Shown here one piece after another: positions 6,950 to 15,840 of a stretch of DNA of 64,000 nucleotides (the stretch's first letter is position 1; every line of letters begins with the position of its first letter). The translations under genes were made by a program, and so were the position numbers. The notes beneath the pieces were generated by a model, which saw only the letters and a list, made by a program, of their open reading frames with translations, ran no database searches and had not been told where the DNA came from. The stretch comes from CAZMBI01 sp964564675 (GTDB lineage Bacteria; Pseudomonadota; Alphaproteobacteria; Rickettsiales; UBA3002): the NCBI GenBank assembly GCA_964564675.1, contig CAZMBI010000004.1, forward strand, positions 62,001 through 126,000. Direction: 5' to 3'.

Positions 6950-9097
6950 TTATTCGGCCTGGCTCATCCGTAGCCATTCGTCCTCGCTCAATACCGTCAC
7001 CCCCAGGGCTTCCGCCTGTTTGCGTTTCGATCCCGCGGCCTCGCCGGCTATCACATAATCCGTTTTAGCCGACACCGAACCGGAAACTTTGGCGCCCAGC
7101 GACTCGGCGCGGGCCTTGGCCTCGGCGCGTGTCATCCGCTGCAGGCTGCCGGTAAATACCAGCGTTTTGCCGGCAAGCGGTGAGTCGCCGCTTTGCGCCT
7201 TTGCATCCTCAATGATGACCGCCGATTCCAGCGCCTCGAGCACCTCGCGGTTGTGCGGTTCGCTGAAAAAATGCTGCAGCGCCTGCACCGCCGCCGGGCC
7301 GATACCATCAATAGCGAGCAATGCGTTTACACTCTCATTTTCCTCATTGTTCGCTTGTTCAGGGTTTTCCGCCTCCTTCAGGGAAGGGGGCGTGATTAAT
7401 GCACACATCCCCTGCTTCCATTTGGCATAGCTGCCGTAATGCCGCGCCAGTAATTTGGCGCTCTCCAGACCGATATGGCGAATGCCCAGCGCATAGATAA
7501 ACCGCGCCAGCGTAATGGTGCGCGACGCCTCGATCGCAGCAAACAGGTTGGCCGCCGATTTTTCACCCCAGCCTTCGCGGTTTTTAATCGGCGTCAGGCG
7601 CTTGCGATCGCGCTGCTGCAGGGTAAACAGATCAGCCGGCGCGGCAAGCAGCCCGTCCCGCCAGAAGGCTTCCACCTGTTTGGCCCCCAGCCCTTCAATA
7701 TCAAACGCCGCGCGCGAGACGAAATGTTTGAGCCGCTCCACCGCCTGCGCCGGGCAGATCAGCCCGCTGGTGCAGCGGCGCACCGCCTCGCCGTCCTCGC
7801 GCCGCGCCGCACTGCCGCAAGCCGGGCATTCGGCGGGGAATACGTAAGGCGCGCTATCCGCCGGGCGCTTTTCCGTCATAACGCGCACCACCTGTGGGAT
7901 AACGTCGCCGGCGCGCTGGATCACCACCGTATCCCCTTCGCGGATATCCTTGCGCCTGATTTCGTCTTCGTTATGCAGCGTGGCATTCGACACCACCACC
8001 CCGCCAACCGTCACCGGTGTCAGCCGCGCCACCGGTGTCAGCGCGCCGGTGCGGCCGACCTGGATATCAATCGCCTCCAGCACAGTGATGGCCTGCTGCG
8101 CCGGAAATTTATGAGCAATCGCCCAGCGCGGCGCGCGCGCGACATAGCCGAGGCGCTGCTGATAATCGAGCCGGTTGAGTTTGTAGACCATGCCGTCGAT
8201 ATCATAAGGCAGCGCGGCGCGTTGTTGCTGGATCGCGTCATAATGGGCCAGGAGGTCATTATTCTGTCCCACGTCCGCCGCCGGCGGATACGGCAGCGGC
8301 TGAACGCGCACACGTCGCATTTCAGGGTTGACGTTAAATCCCAGTCTTTCCAGCCGTTTGACTGCATCATACTGCGTCTCGGCCAGTCCCTCGCTAAGCT
8401 CGCCCCAGCCATAAACAAAATAATGCAACGGCCGCTGCGCCGTGACGTTGGGGTCCAGCTGGCGCAGCGAACCCGCCGCTGCATTGCGTGGGTTGGCAAA
8501 ACGTTTGCCGCCCTTTTTCGCCTGCGCGTCATTGAGCGTGTCGAAATCGCGCTTGTCCATATAAACTTCGCCGCGCACTTCGAGCACCTCGGGAACGTTT
8601 CCCTCTTCCTTACAGGAGGAAGAAACCGTTAAAATCTCAGGAAATCCATGCACCGTGCGGATATTGGCCGTGATATCCTCGCCCACCTCACCGTCGCCGC
8701 GGGTGGCGGCCTGTACCAGCCGCCCCTGCTCGAAGCGCGCCGAAAATGACAGCCCGTCGATTTTCGGTTCACAGACAAAATCCAGCGCCTCATCCGGGCT
8801 GAGTTGTAAAAACCGTCGGATGCGTTCGACAAAATCGCGCACCTCCTCGCCGGAAAACGCATTATTCAGCGACAGCATCGGCACGCGGTGGCGTACCTTG
8901 GCGAACGCCTTGGCAGGCGCTGCGCCCACCTGCTGTGTTGGGCTTTCGGGCGTTACCAGTTCCGGATGCGCCGCCTCCAGCGCTTCGAGTTCGGCACGCA
9001 GCGCGTCATATTCGGCGTCTGAAATTTCCGGCGCATCCTGTTGATAATACAGCGTATCGTGATAACGTATCGCATCAACAAGGTAGGCATGGCGCAT
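6950..9097 (-). CDS. ligA: NAD-dependent DNA ligase LigA
   Basis: About 715 residues; seals nicks in replication and repair. Domain Ia (YHDTLYY...DAPEISDAEYDALR), adenylation domain with active-site Lys in CEPKIDG (about 112), OB fold, a four-Cys zinc finger (CPACGS...CTSGLICPAQ), helix-hairpin-helix region and a C-terminal BRCT domain (GKTLVFTGSL...). ATG 9097 has AAGGA at 7 bases; ATG 9115, six codons earlier, is the alternative. Two in-frame inserts stand out: about 8588-8632 (SSSCKEEGNVPE, after the PEIL of the nucleotidyltransferase domain) and about 7330-7400 (SLKEAENPEQANNEENES). Both are encoded by CCTTC/GAAGG-type palindromes and the second is AT-rich. Confidence 0.96.
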   Translation of the reverse strand: MRHAYLVDAIRYHDTLYYQQDAPEISDAEYDALRAELEALEAAHPELVTPESPTQQVGAAPAKAFAKVRHRVPMLSLNNAFSGEEVRDFVERIRRFLQLSPDEALDFVCEPKIDGLSFSARFEQGRLVQAATRGDGEVGEDITANIRTVHGFPEILTVSSSCKEEGNVPEVLEVRGEVYMDKRDFDTLNDAQAKKGGKRFANPRNAAAGSLRQLDPNVTAQRPLHYFVYGWGELSEGLAETQYDAVKRLERLGFNVNPEMRRVRVQPLPYPPAADVGQNNDLLAHYDAIQQQRAALPYDIDGMVYKLNRLDYQQRLGYVARAPRWAIAHKFPAQQAITVLEAIDIQVGRTGALTPVARLTPVTVGGVVVSNATLHNEDEIRRKDIREGDTVVIQRAGDVIPQVVRVMTEKRPADSAPYVFPAECPACGSAARREDGEAVRRCTSGLICPAQAVERLKHFVSRAAFDIEGLGAKQVEAFWRDGLLAAPADLFTLQQRDRKRLTPIKNREGWGEKSAANLFAAIEASRTITLARFIYALGIRHIGLESAKLLARHYGSYAKWKQGMCALITPPSLKEAENPEQANNEENESVNALLAIDGIGPAAVQALQHFFSEPHNREVLEALESAVIIEDAKAQSGDSPLAGKTLVFTGSLQRMTRAEAKARAESLGAKVSGSVSAKTDYVIAGEAAGSKRKQAEALGVTVLSEDEWLRMSQAE
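7330..7400 (-). repeat. In-frame repeat insert in ligA (near the helix-hairpin-helix region)
   Basis: Minus-strand CCCCCTTCCCTGAAGGAGGC with the palindromic core CTTCCCTGAAG, then an AT-rich run encoding a Glu/Asn-rich peptide (EAENPEQANNEENES). Normal LigA lacks this stretch between the helix ending CALIT and the HhH motif LLAIDGIGP. It resembles inserts in murD and murB in core sequence and in the encoded acidic peptide. Confidence 0.5.
8588..8632 (-). repeat. In-frame repeat insert in ligA adenylation domain
   Basis: Minus-strand TTTCTTCCTCCTGTAAGGAA with GAGGGAAACG after it; arms CTTCCT/AGGAAG. It encodes SSSCKEEGNVP between IRTVHGFPEIL and EVLEVRGEVYM, where other LigA proteins have only a short turn. 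Same CCTTC...GAAGG plus GGGAAACG layout as other inserts in this window. Confidence 0.45.
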
Positions 9098-9256
9098 GGT
9101 TGAGTCCTTGGTCATGAACCTAATATATACTGGACGGGTCCTGCCGGGCATAGCGGAAATGCCGGCTTCCGTGAACCGCAGCGGCGTGTACTGATGCGCA
9201 CATGCGCCGCGCACCCGCATCAAGTTGGCTTTGGCAGCACGCTATAGCAACAAGAC

Positions 9257-10912
9257 CTAACCCGCCGCCTCGAGCAATTTACTCGCCGCTCCGCGCGCCT
9301 CGTCGGTTACCGCCGCGCCGGCCAGCATTCGCGCCAGCTCTTCCCTGCGCTCGTCCACATCGAGCGCACGCACGGCCGTTTGTGTGTCCTGGCGATGCGC
9401 GGCTTTTTCGATGAATAAATGCTGGGTGCCGCGCGCGGCGACCTGCGGCAGGTGGGTGACCACCAGCACCTGCGCCGTATTGGACAGCATCGACAGGCGC
9501 GCGCCGATGGCATCGGCCACCGCCCCGCCGGTGCCGGTATCCACCTCGTCGAAAATCAGCGTCGGCGTCGATTTGACACTGGACAGCACCACTTTCAGCG
9601 CCAGCATAAAGCGCGAGAGTTCGCCGCCGGAGGCAATTTTGTGCAGCGGCGCAAACGGCTGACCGGGATTGGTCGCCGCCTCGAAATACACGCTGTCGAT
9701 CCCGCCCGGGCCCCATTGCGTCTCCTTGAGCGGCTCCACCACCACTCGAAGGCGGCAGCGGCCCATCTTCAGCGGCTCGAGTTCCTTGGCCAGCGCTTTT
9801 TGCAGTTTGGTGGCGGTTTTGTTGCGGGCGGCCGAAAGCGCCTCCGCCGCCTCGTAATAGGCGGTGCGCGCCGCACTGACCTGCGTCTGTAGCTGAGCGA
9901 TGCGCTCGCTTTGCGTATCCAGCGTGCGCAGCTTTCCTTCCACCTCCGCCAGCAGGCCGGGCAGCTCATCGGCGCTGACCTGATATTTGCGGGCGGCGGC
10001 TTTCAGTGCGAACAGCCGTTCTTCCAGCCGCTCCAGTTGCTGCTGGTCATAGGGCAAGGCCTGTTGCACCGCCTCCAGCCCGCCGACGGCTTCCTGCAGC
10101 TCAACCTGGGCGCGCTCCAGCGCATCAATCGGCGCCTGAAACTGCTCAACAGCGCCGGTGCGGATCAACAGCCGCTGCGCGGCGTGCAGCTGCGATTCGG
10201 CATCCGGCGTGCCCTGCAACGCCGCCAGTGCGTTGGTAATGGTTTCGCTCAGTTTTTCGCTTTGCATCATCTGCAGGCGCTGCTCGGCAAGCTCGGCCTC
10301 TTCCCCCGGCTGAGCGGCCAACGTGCGCAGTTCCTCGGCCATATGCTGCAGATAATCCTGTTCGCGCTGCGCTTCGGCAATCGACAGGCGCACTTCCTGC
10401 AGTTCCCCGCGCAGCGCCTGCCAGTTAAGATAGGCTTCGGCCACCGTGTGCGTTTTGTGGCGACCATAGGCATCCAGCAGGTGCAGATGGGTACGCATAT
10501 CCAGCAGGCCGCGCTGATCGTGTTGGCCGTGAATTTCCACCAGCGTCTCGCCGAGGCGTTTCAGCGCCGTGACGCTGACCGGCTGGTCGTTGACGAAGCA
10601 GCGGCTTTTGCCCTCGGCGCTGAGCACGCGACGGATGATCAGCATATCTTCAACGTCCAGTCCCAGTTCTTCGAGTTCAGCGCGCGGCGTTTCGCAGGCG
10701 GTGATATCAAACGAGGCGGTGACGCTGGCCTGCGGCTGGCCGCTGCGCACCAGACCGCTCTCGGCGCGTTTGCCCAGCGCCAGGCCAAGCGCATCCAGCA
10801 GGATGGATTTGCCCGCCCCGGTTTCGCCGGTGAGCACGCACAGCCCCTCCGCGAACGCGATATCCGCGGCTTCGATCAGCACCACGTGGCGTATGGACAG
10901 ATGGGTAAGCAT
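9257..10912 (-). CDS. recN: DNA repair protein RecN
   Basis: 551 residues; SMC-like ATPase for double-strand break repair. Walker A GETGAGKS (about 29-36), a long coiled coil through the middle (about 150-370), ABC signature SGGELSRFMLALK (about 430) and Walker B LIFDEVDTGTGG (about 455), then the His-switch region VVTHLPQVAARG. ATG 10912 fits the conserved MLTHLSIRHVVLIE start. Lies between bamD and ligA, the usual alphaproteobacterial order. Confidence 0.96.
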   Translation of the reverse strand: MLTHLSIRHVVLIEAADIAFAEGLCVLTGETGAGKSILLDALGLALGKRAESGLVRSGQPQASVTASFDITACETPRAELEELGLDVEDMLIIRRVLSAEGKSRCFVNDQPVSVTALKRLGETLVEIHGQHDQRGLLDMRTHLHLLDAYGRHKTHTVAEAYLNWQALRGELQEVRLSIAEAQREQDYLQHMAEELRTLAAQPGEEAELAEQRLQMMQSEKLSETITNALAALQGTPDAESQLHAAQRLLIRTGAVEQFQAPIDALERAQVELQEAVGGLEAVQQALPYDQQQLERLEERLFALKAAARKYQVSADELPGLLAEVEGKLRTLDTQSERIAQLQTQVSAARTAYYEAAEALSAARNKTATKLQKALAKELEPLKMGRCRLRVVVEPLKETQWGPGGIDSVYFEAATNPGQPFAPLHKIASGGELSRFMLALKVVLSSVKSTPTLIFDEVDTGTGGAVADAIGARLSMLSNTAQVLVVTHLPQVAARGTQHLFIEKAAHRQDTQTAVRALDVDERREELARMLAGAAVTDEARGAASKLLEAAG

Positions 10913-10919
10913 CAGCGCC

Positions 10920-10970
10920 GTTCGTTATTAGCGGTTAGTCGTGAGTCGTTAGCGGTTAGCTAACGGCTAT
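10920..10970. repeat. TTAGCGGTTAGC-type heptamer repeat between recN and bamD
   Basis: The 60-base gap holds TTAGCGGTTAG, GTCGTGAGTCG, then TTAGCGGTTAGC running into the complement GCTAACGGC. Related words recur at 18925-18992, 21494-21545, 25350-25560, 32686-32712 and 13866-13878, all between cell-wall genes. Confidence 0.7.
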
Positions 10971-10971
10971 A

Positions 10972-11793
10972 TCACCAGTCCAGCCAGCCCGCGTCCACCG
11001 CTGCTTTCGGGTTCACCTGGCCGTCCATCAGGGCGTAGCTGTATTCATACCATTTGCTGCCGGGATAGTTATAGCCCAGCACTGCGGCGTATTTTTTTGC
11101 CTCTTCCTTGACGCCCAGCTGCAGATACGCTTCAACCAGCCGATGCAGCGCTTCGGGAACGTGACTGGTGGTCTGAAACGCGTCGATGACGTAGCGGAAG
11201 CGGTTAATCGCCGCCAGATATTCCGCTCGCTCAAGATAATATCGCCCGACCTGCATCTCCTTGCCCGCCAGGTGATCTTCGGTCAGCTCCAGCTTAATCG
11301 CTGCATCACGCGCATATTCCGTCCCCGGAAAGCGCGAGACCACCTCGCGCAGGGTCTGCTGCGCACGCTCGGTCATTTTCTGGTCGCGGCCGACATCGGT
11401 GATGCGGTCATAATGGCATAATGCACGCAGATAATAAGCATAGGGCGTGCGCTCATTATTGGGGTGCAGCTTGACAAAACGCTCGAGGATCAGGGCCGCC
11501 TCGTCAAACTCCTGCGCGCGGTAGGCGGCATACGCCGCCATAACCTGCGCCCGTTTCGCCCATTCGGAATACGGATACTGGCGGTCCACCTCTTCGAACT
11601 GTTCGATGGCCTTTTTATATTCCTGCGTCGCAAACGTATCATAGGCCTGTTGATACAGTTCCCCCACCGACTGGCTTTCCTCAACCACCTCGTCCACCTC
11701 GTCCTCCGTCGTGCTGCAGCCTACCAGCAGCCAGATCACGAACGCGCCGGTAATGATGATGGAAATCCGCGTCCACCAGGAAATCATTTGCAT
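10972..11793 (-). CDS. bamD: Outer membrane assembly lipoprotein BamD
   Basis: About 273 residues; lipoprotein of the BAM complex that folds outer-membrane beta-barrels. A lipoprotein signal with lipobox LLVGC is followed by five TPR-like repeats (SVGELYQQAYDTFATQEYKKAIEQFEEVDRQYP, read in parts, and on). The C-terminus ends VDAGWLDW, a typical alphaproteobacterial end. ATG 11793 is preferred because GGGA lies 7 bases before it; ATG 11808 gives five more residues without a ribosome-binding site. Followed by recN after a 59-base repeat-bearing gap. The AT-rich 11880-12037 upstream probably holds its promoter and that of the divergent gene at 12038. Confidence 0.93.
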   Translation of the reverse strand: MQMISWWTRISIIITGAFVIWLLVGCSTTEDEVDEVVEESQSVGELYQQAYDTFATQEYKKAIEQFEEVDRQYPYSEWAKRAQVMAAYAAYRAQEFDEAALILERFVKLHPNNERTPYAYYLRALCHYDRITDVGRDQKMTERAQQTLREVVSRFPGTEYARDAAIKLELTEDHLAGKEMQVGRYYLERAEYLAAINRFRYVIDAFQTTSHVPEALHRLVEAYLQLGVKEEAKKYAAVLGYNYPGSKWYEYSYALMDGQVNPKAAVDAGWLDW

Positions 11794-12037
11794 GGGAACA
11801 TCCCGCATGTTGTTTTTTTATTTTATAGCAAGCCCGGCGTCACCAGGCAATCGCTTGTCGGGGCTTATCCCGATACAGCGGCTAGCTAAATGTTTAGCTA
11901 AAAATTACATAAAATATGTTTGTTTTTCAATATTATATTAATGTTTTTTTAATCTTTTTGATATAGTGTACAATGTAATAAATAATAATATAGAACGTGT
12001 GATAACCGTCGGCGTCTGGAAAGCAAGGGAGCAATCC

Positions 12038-12400
12038 ATGAATACTGTTATTGAATATGATGCAATCGTCGAAACCCTCGAACACGCCACCGGGTTAGTC
12101 TGGCACCGCCCGCCTGAGAAACCCTCGTTTTTGCGCAACGGCTATTATACCGAGGTGCGCATGATCGAAGCACCATTTATCGTACGCCGCCTGCAGGATG
12201 CCGCCATTACCGGCACCGGTCGGCCGCGCGCCATTGTCTTTAATGCCTGCCGCAAAGGGTGGGCCGTGATTAATATTCCGTGTGAGGTGGCCGAAGCAGC
12301 CGGCTTTCAGCATGTGCTCAGCCGTATGCAGCGCGAAACGCGTTATCAGCCGGCACCCGCCGCGGTGCCGGAAGCACCGATGGCCGGTGCGCACGTTTAA
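12038..12400 (+). CDS. Hypothetical protein
   Basis: 120 residues, unrecognised. Soluble; reads MNTVIEYDAIVETLEHATGL at the start, with a central basic segment (RPRAIVFNACRKGWAVINIP) and a Pro/Ala-rich tail. ATG 12038 has AAGGGAG six bases upstream; codons before it are AT-rich non-coding DNA. The only plus-strand gene inside the division and envelope block, inserted between lpxC and bamD. Preceded by a very AT-rich stretch with TACAAT near 11969-11974. Ends just before an intrinsic terminator. Confidence 0.75.
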   Translation: MNTVIEYDAIVETLEHATGLVWHRPPEKPSFLRNGYYTEVRMIEAPFIVRRLQDAAITGTGRPRAIVFNACRKGWAVINIPCEVAEAAGFQHVLSRMQRETRYQPAPAAVPEAPMAGAHV

Positions 12401-12433
12401 CCCGATACGCGTTTGTCATGAACGATGTCTTGA

Positions 12434-12462
12434 AAGGAAGCTCGCTGGCTTCTTTTTTTATG
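12434..12462 (+). terminator. Rho-independent terminator after orphan 12038-12400
   Basis: GAAGC and GCTTC form a stem around a 6-base loop, followed by a run of seven T. The direction matches the plus-strand orphan gene; on the minus strand it would sit just downstream of lpxC but without a T tract. Confidence 0.7.
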
Positions 12463-12469
12463 CTATGCG

Positions 12470-13405
12470 TTAAAAAGCCGCCGCAAGCTGTTGTTCTGCA
12501 ACCGCTTTTACCGGCGTCAGCGCTGTGAAGTCCGGCTCCGTGATACGGTAATTACGAGCATCGGCAAACAGGGTGCGCATCAGGACATTATTGATATGGT
12601 GGCCGGGACGCAGGGTCGTCACCGCGCCGCGAAGCGCCATACCGCTTAGGAAATAATCCCCGATGCAATCCAGCGCTTTGTGCCGTACGAACTCATCGCC
12701 ATAACGCAGCCCCTCATCGTTGAGGATGGACTGTTCGTCCAGCACGATGGCATTGCGCAGCGAACCGCCGCGCGCCAGGCCAGCCGCGCGCAGCGCTTCC
12801 ACATCTTCGGCAAAGCCGAAGGTGCGGGCCCGGCACAGCGCCTGTTTGAATGTGGTCTCACTGAAATCATAGCGCGCTTGCTGGGTGCCGATGCGCGCAT
12901 GGTCAAAATGGATGGTGACATCGAGCAGAAAATGCGGCGCCGGCGTCAGCACCGCGGTGGCCCCGTTATCTTCCACCGCCACCGTGCGCAGCACCTCTAT
13001 GCTGCGCCGCGGCGCATCCAGCGCTTCAATGCCGGCGCATTCAATCAAAAATACGAACGGCTCAGAGCTGCCATCCATAATCGGCACCTCCGGCCCGTCG
13101 AGCTCAACCAGGCAATTATCAATACCACAGCCCCACAGCGCCGCCATGAGATGTTCCACCGTCATCACTTTGGTGCCTTGGGCGTTGGCAATCGTCGTGC
13201 CCAGCCGGGTATCGACCACCGCATCATAGCGGGCCGGCACGCGCGACTTGGCCGCGGCCACATCGCGCCGCACAAAAACAATGCCATGATCGGCCGGGGC
13301 GGGCTTCAGGCGCATTGTCACCTGGGCGCCGCTATGCAACGCCACACCGGTGCAGGTGACGGGATAATTCAGCGTACTTTGAAACGGGTCTAATTCAGGA
13401 TTCAT
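12470..13405 (-). CDS. lpxC: UDP-3-O-acyl-N-acetylglucosamine deacetylase
   Basis: 311 residues; zinc deacetylase that commits UDP-acyl-GlcNAc to lipid A synthesis, so this organism makes, or at least starts, lipid A. Visible motifs are the first zinc histidine in VEHLMAALWGCGIDN, the oxyanion/catalytic region MDGSSEPF, and the paired zinc ligands in RHKALDCIGDYFL with His and Asp. GHHINN near the C-terminus carries the catalytic His. Position after ftsZ and before bamD is typical for alphaproteobacteria. Confidence 0.97.
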   Translation of the reverse strand: MNPELDPFQSTLNYPVTCTGVALHSGAQVTMRLKPAPADHGIVFVRRDVAAAKSRVPARYDAVVDTRLGTTIANAQGTKVMTVEHLMAALWGCGIDNCLVELDGPEVPIMDGSSEPFVFLIECAGIEALDAPRRSIEVLRTVAVEDNGATAVLTPAPHFLLDVTIHFDHARIGTQQARYDFSETTFKQALCRARTFGFAEDVEALRAAGLARGGSLRNAIVLDEQSILNDEGLRYGDEFVRHKALDCIGDYFLSGMALRGAVTTLRPGHHINNVLMRTLFADARNYRITEPDFTALTPVKAVAEQQLAAAF

Positions 13406-13539
13406 CGTAACCGCACTCTCTTCTTCGGGTTATTGATCTGGATAGTATAGTTGGCCTTAACGACAACTCTGATGCATAACCTAATCAGATGGCGGCACGG
13501 TGGCAAATCACAGTTTGTTACGGAGTGTTACAAGAAAGC

Positions 13540-13860
13540 CGGCAGGAAGTAGCTGCCGCAACGCGTTCACTATTGTCGATTAACTTTGTTAATCGACAAT
13601 GAAGCCCGCTCGCAAGAGCGGGATTCCGCCGCGTAGCGGGCGTCTTTATGCGAAGCATAAAAGTCAGTTAGCTATAACGGCTGATTAGACCATTGCATCG
13701 GTCGGCCCCTGCATCATTCCGTATTCCGTGATTCCCGCGAGACCTGACCCATTCCATCATTCGCATTCGGCGAAAGCGGGAATTCTGTGAAGTCAGGTGC
13801 ATAATTGTATGCGAGCCCCGCTTTTGCGGGGGTGATGAGCGAAAAAAGCGACCGATCCAA
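13540..13860. repeat. Cluster of hairpin repeats between ftsZ and lpxC
   Basis: The 470-base gap holds no convincing gene. It has a perfect 13-bp inverted repeat, ATTGTCGATTAAC (13572-13584) and its complement (13588-13600); CCCGCTC/GAGCGGG (13605-13622); TTTATGC/GCATAAA near 13645-13661; and two copies of the CCCGCTTTTGCGGG type near 13770 and 13815-13830. None has a T tract, so they are more likely mobile palindromes or processing sites than terminators. The part nearest lpxC (13406-13500) should hold its promoter. Confidence 0.75.
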
Positions 13861-13875
13861 TGATCTCGCTAACCG

Positions 13876-15663
13876 CTAATTCGCCTGTCTGCGCAAAAAA
13901 GCGGGAATATCAAGATATTCTTCATCTTCCGAAAATTCCGGTGCGGCTGATTCTTTCACCTGGGCACGACTGCGCATTTGCTGCTCGGGCTCGTGCTGAG
14001 CCGGTTGCCGGGCGGCATCCGCGGCCGGCTCCTGCAATACTGGCTCGTGCTCGCGTACGGGCGAGTGCGGCGCATCCGGACGCTCTTTGCCGGCAAAAGC
14101 CTTACCAACCCCGGCGATCTTCTGAAAGAAATTCAGCCCGGCGGATTCATCCGCTTCGGCCGGTTCGTCCTGCATGGCCGGCTGGCTTTGGGCGTAGGTG
14201 CGCTGCCCCGGCTGCTCCGGACGCGGCGGCACGAAGACCGGGCCATCGACCTGATCCTTTACTTCACCCAGGCGGAACGGTTTTTTGCGCTCCTCACTCA
14301 TCGCCGGATCGGTGTGCAGTAACGGCTCGTCGATCGCCAGCTGCCCCTGCGTATAATCGGCTGCAGGCTCAGAGGCTTCGACCGGGCTGTCCTGATGACG
14401 GGCGGCGGATGGTGTCGCCGCCGGTTGTTGCGTTTTGGCTGTGGCCTGCTGCACCGGCTGGGATGCGGCGGTATGGTTGCTGTATGATGCCGCCGCTTCC
14501 GCGGCTTCGATCCGCCCCGACTCACGCACGATATCGGCTGCCGTACGTTCGCGCTTGAAATCCTGGCGCGGCTGAATGTTGATATGCGTGGCGGTTTTGG
14601 CCGCAGTCGGTTTATCGATTTTCTCCGGGTGCCGGCCCGGCGCCGGATAGTGCCGGGTAGTCGCCGGCTCGGCTTCTTTGGTGGCGACGCCGCCTACCGT
14701 TTCAATGCCGGTGGCGACCACCGAGACCCGCATACGGCCCTCCATGGCATCGCTAAAGGTGGAACCGAAAATAATATTAGCATCGGGATCGACCTCGTCC
14801 CGGATGCGGTTGGCGGCCTCATCCACCTCAAACAGGGTCATATCCGGCCCGCCGGTAATATTGATCAGTACCGCCCGCGCGCCTTTGAGCGACACGTCGT
14901 CCAGCAGCGGGTTGGAGATCGCCGCTTCTGCGGCATCGATGGCGCGACGATCGCTTTCGGCCTCGCCCGTGCCCATCATGGCTTTTCCCATCTCGCTCAT
15001 CACCGCGCGGATATCCGCAAAATCGAGATTCACCAAACCGGGCTTGACCATCAGGTCAGTGACGCCGCGCACACCCGAATGCAATACTTCATCAGCCATA
15101 CGGAAGGCATCGGCAAAAGTCGTTTTCTCATTAGCCACCCGAAACAAATTCTGATTGGGGATGACAATGAGCGTATCGACATATTGCTGCAGATCGTCGA
15201 TGCCGCGCTCGGCGATTTTCATGCGGTGGGTGCCTTCGAAATGGAACGGCTTAGTGACTACGCCCACCGTCAGCATGCCCTGCTCGCGTGCAAGCTGAGC
15301 CAAAACGGGGGCGGCACCGGTACCTGTGCCGCCGCCCATGCCAGCCGTGATGAACACCATATTGCTGCCGCTGATAAATTCAGCGATGTCATCAAGCGCC
15401 TCTTCAGCGGCCGCCTGGCCGGTCTGAGGATTGGCGCCCGCACCCAGGCCACGGGTCACCGATACTCCCAGCTGAATGGTCCGATCGGTTAGCGCGCTCT
15501 CCAATGCCTGTGAATCAGTGTTCGCAATGACGAAATCAACCCCTTCCAGGTTAGCGGCGATCATATTATTGACCGCATTGCCGCCAGCACCGCCCAGGCC
15601 GATGACCGTAATCTTTGGCTTCAATGTTTCGGTTTGCGCAGGCAGATGCAGATTGATCGTCAT
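13876..15663 (-). CDS. ftsZ: Cell division GTPase FtsZ
   Basis: 595 residues; the tubulin homologue that forms the Z ring. Start at ATG 15663 (MTINLHLP), typical of alphaproteobacteria, with GGAGA upstream; the frame stays open 11 codons further up. GTPase core (about 15-320) with the GGGTGTGAAP signature near 113. The core is followed by an unusually long Pro/Gln/Ala/Glu-rich linker (about 330-580), then the conserved C-terminal peptide DIPAFLRRQ, which binds FtsA and other partners. The linker is about 250 residues, much longer than the E. coli one and within the alphaproteobacterial range. Confidence 0.98.
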   Translation of the reverse strand: MTINLHLPAQTETLKPKITVIGLGGAGGNAVNNMIAANLEGVDFVIANTDSQALESALTDRTIQLGVSVTRGLGAGANPQTGQAAAEEALDDIAEFISGSNMVFITAGMGGGTGTGAAPVLAQLAREQGMLTVGVVTKPFHFEGTHRMKIAERGIDDLQQYVDTLIVIPNQNLFRVANEKTTFADAFRMADEVLHSGVRGVTDLMVKPGLVNLDFADIRAVMSEMGKAMMGTGEAESDRRAIDAAEAAISNPLLDDVSLKGARAVLINITGGPDMTLFEVDEAANRIRDEVDPDANIIFGSTFSDAMEGRMRVSVVATGIETVGGVATKEAEPATTRHYPAPGRHPEKIDKPTAAKTATHINIQPRQDFKRERTAADIVRESGRIEAAEAAASYSNHTAASQPVQQATAKTQQPAATPSAARHQDSPVEASEPAADYTQGQLAIDEPLLHTDPAMSEERKKPFRLGEVKDQVDGPVFVPPRPEQPGQRTYAQSQPAMQDEPAEADESAGLNFFQKIAGVGKAFAGKERPDAPHSPVREHEPVLQEPAADAARQPAQHEPEQQMRSRAQVKESAAPEFSEDEEYLDIPAFLRRQAN

Positions 15664-15840
15664 AACGTCTCCGATCGGCATTAGTGGATGTGACACAACA
15701 TATGGTGATATTTACAGTATCTGGCCATACAATTGTATCGATACTACCATATTTGGTGGGATTCAACCCCAGTTTGCAAGTTGTACACATGACAGGGATC
15801 AGGGTGGGCGGCGGCTCATCCCCAAAATCTGAAACCCGTC

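Noticed and set aside
13572..13600. Perfect 13-bp inverted repeat as ftsZ terminator
   Set aside because: No T tract follows on either strand.
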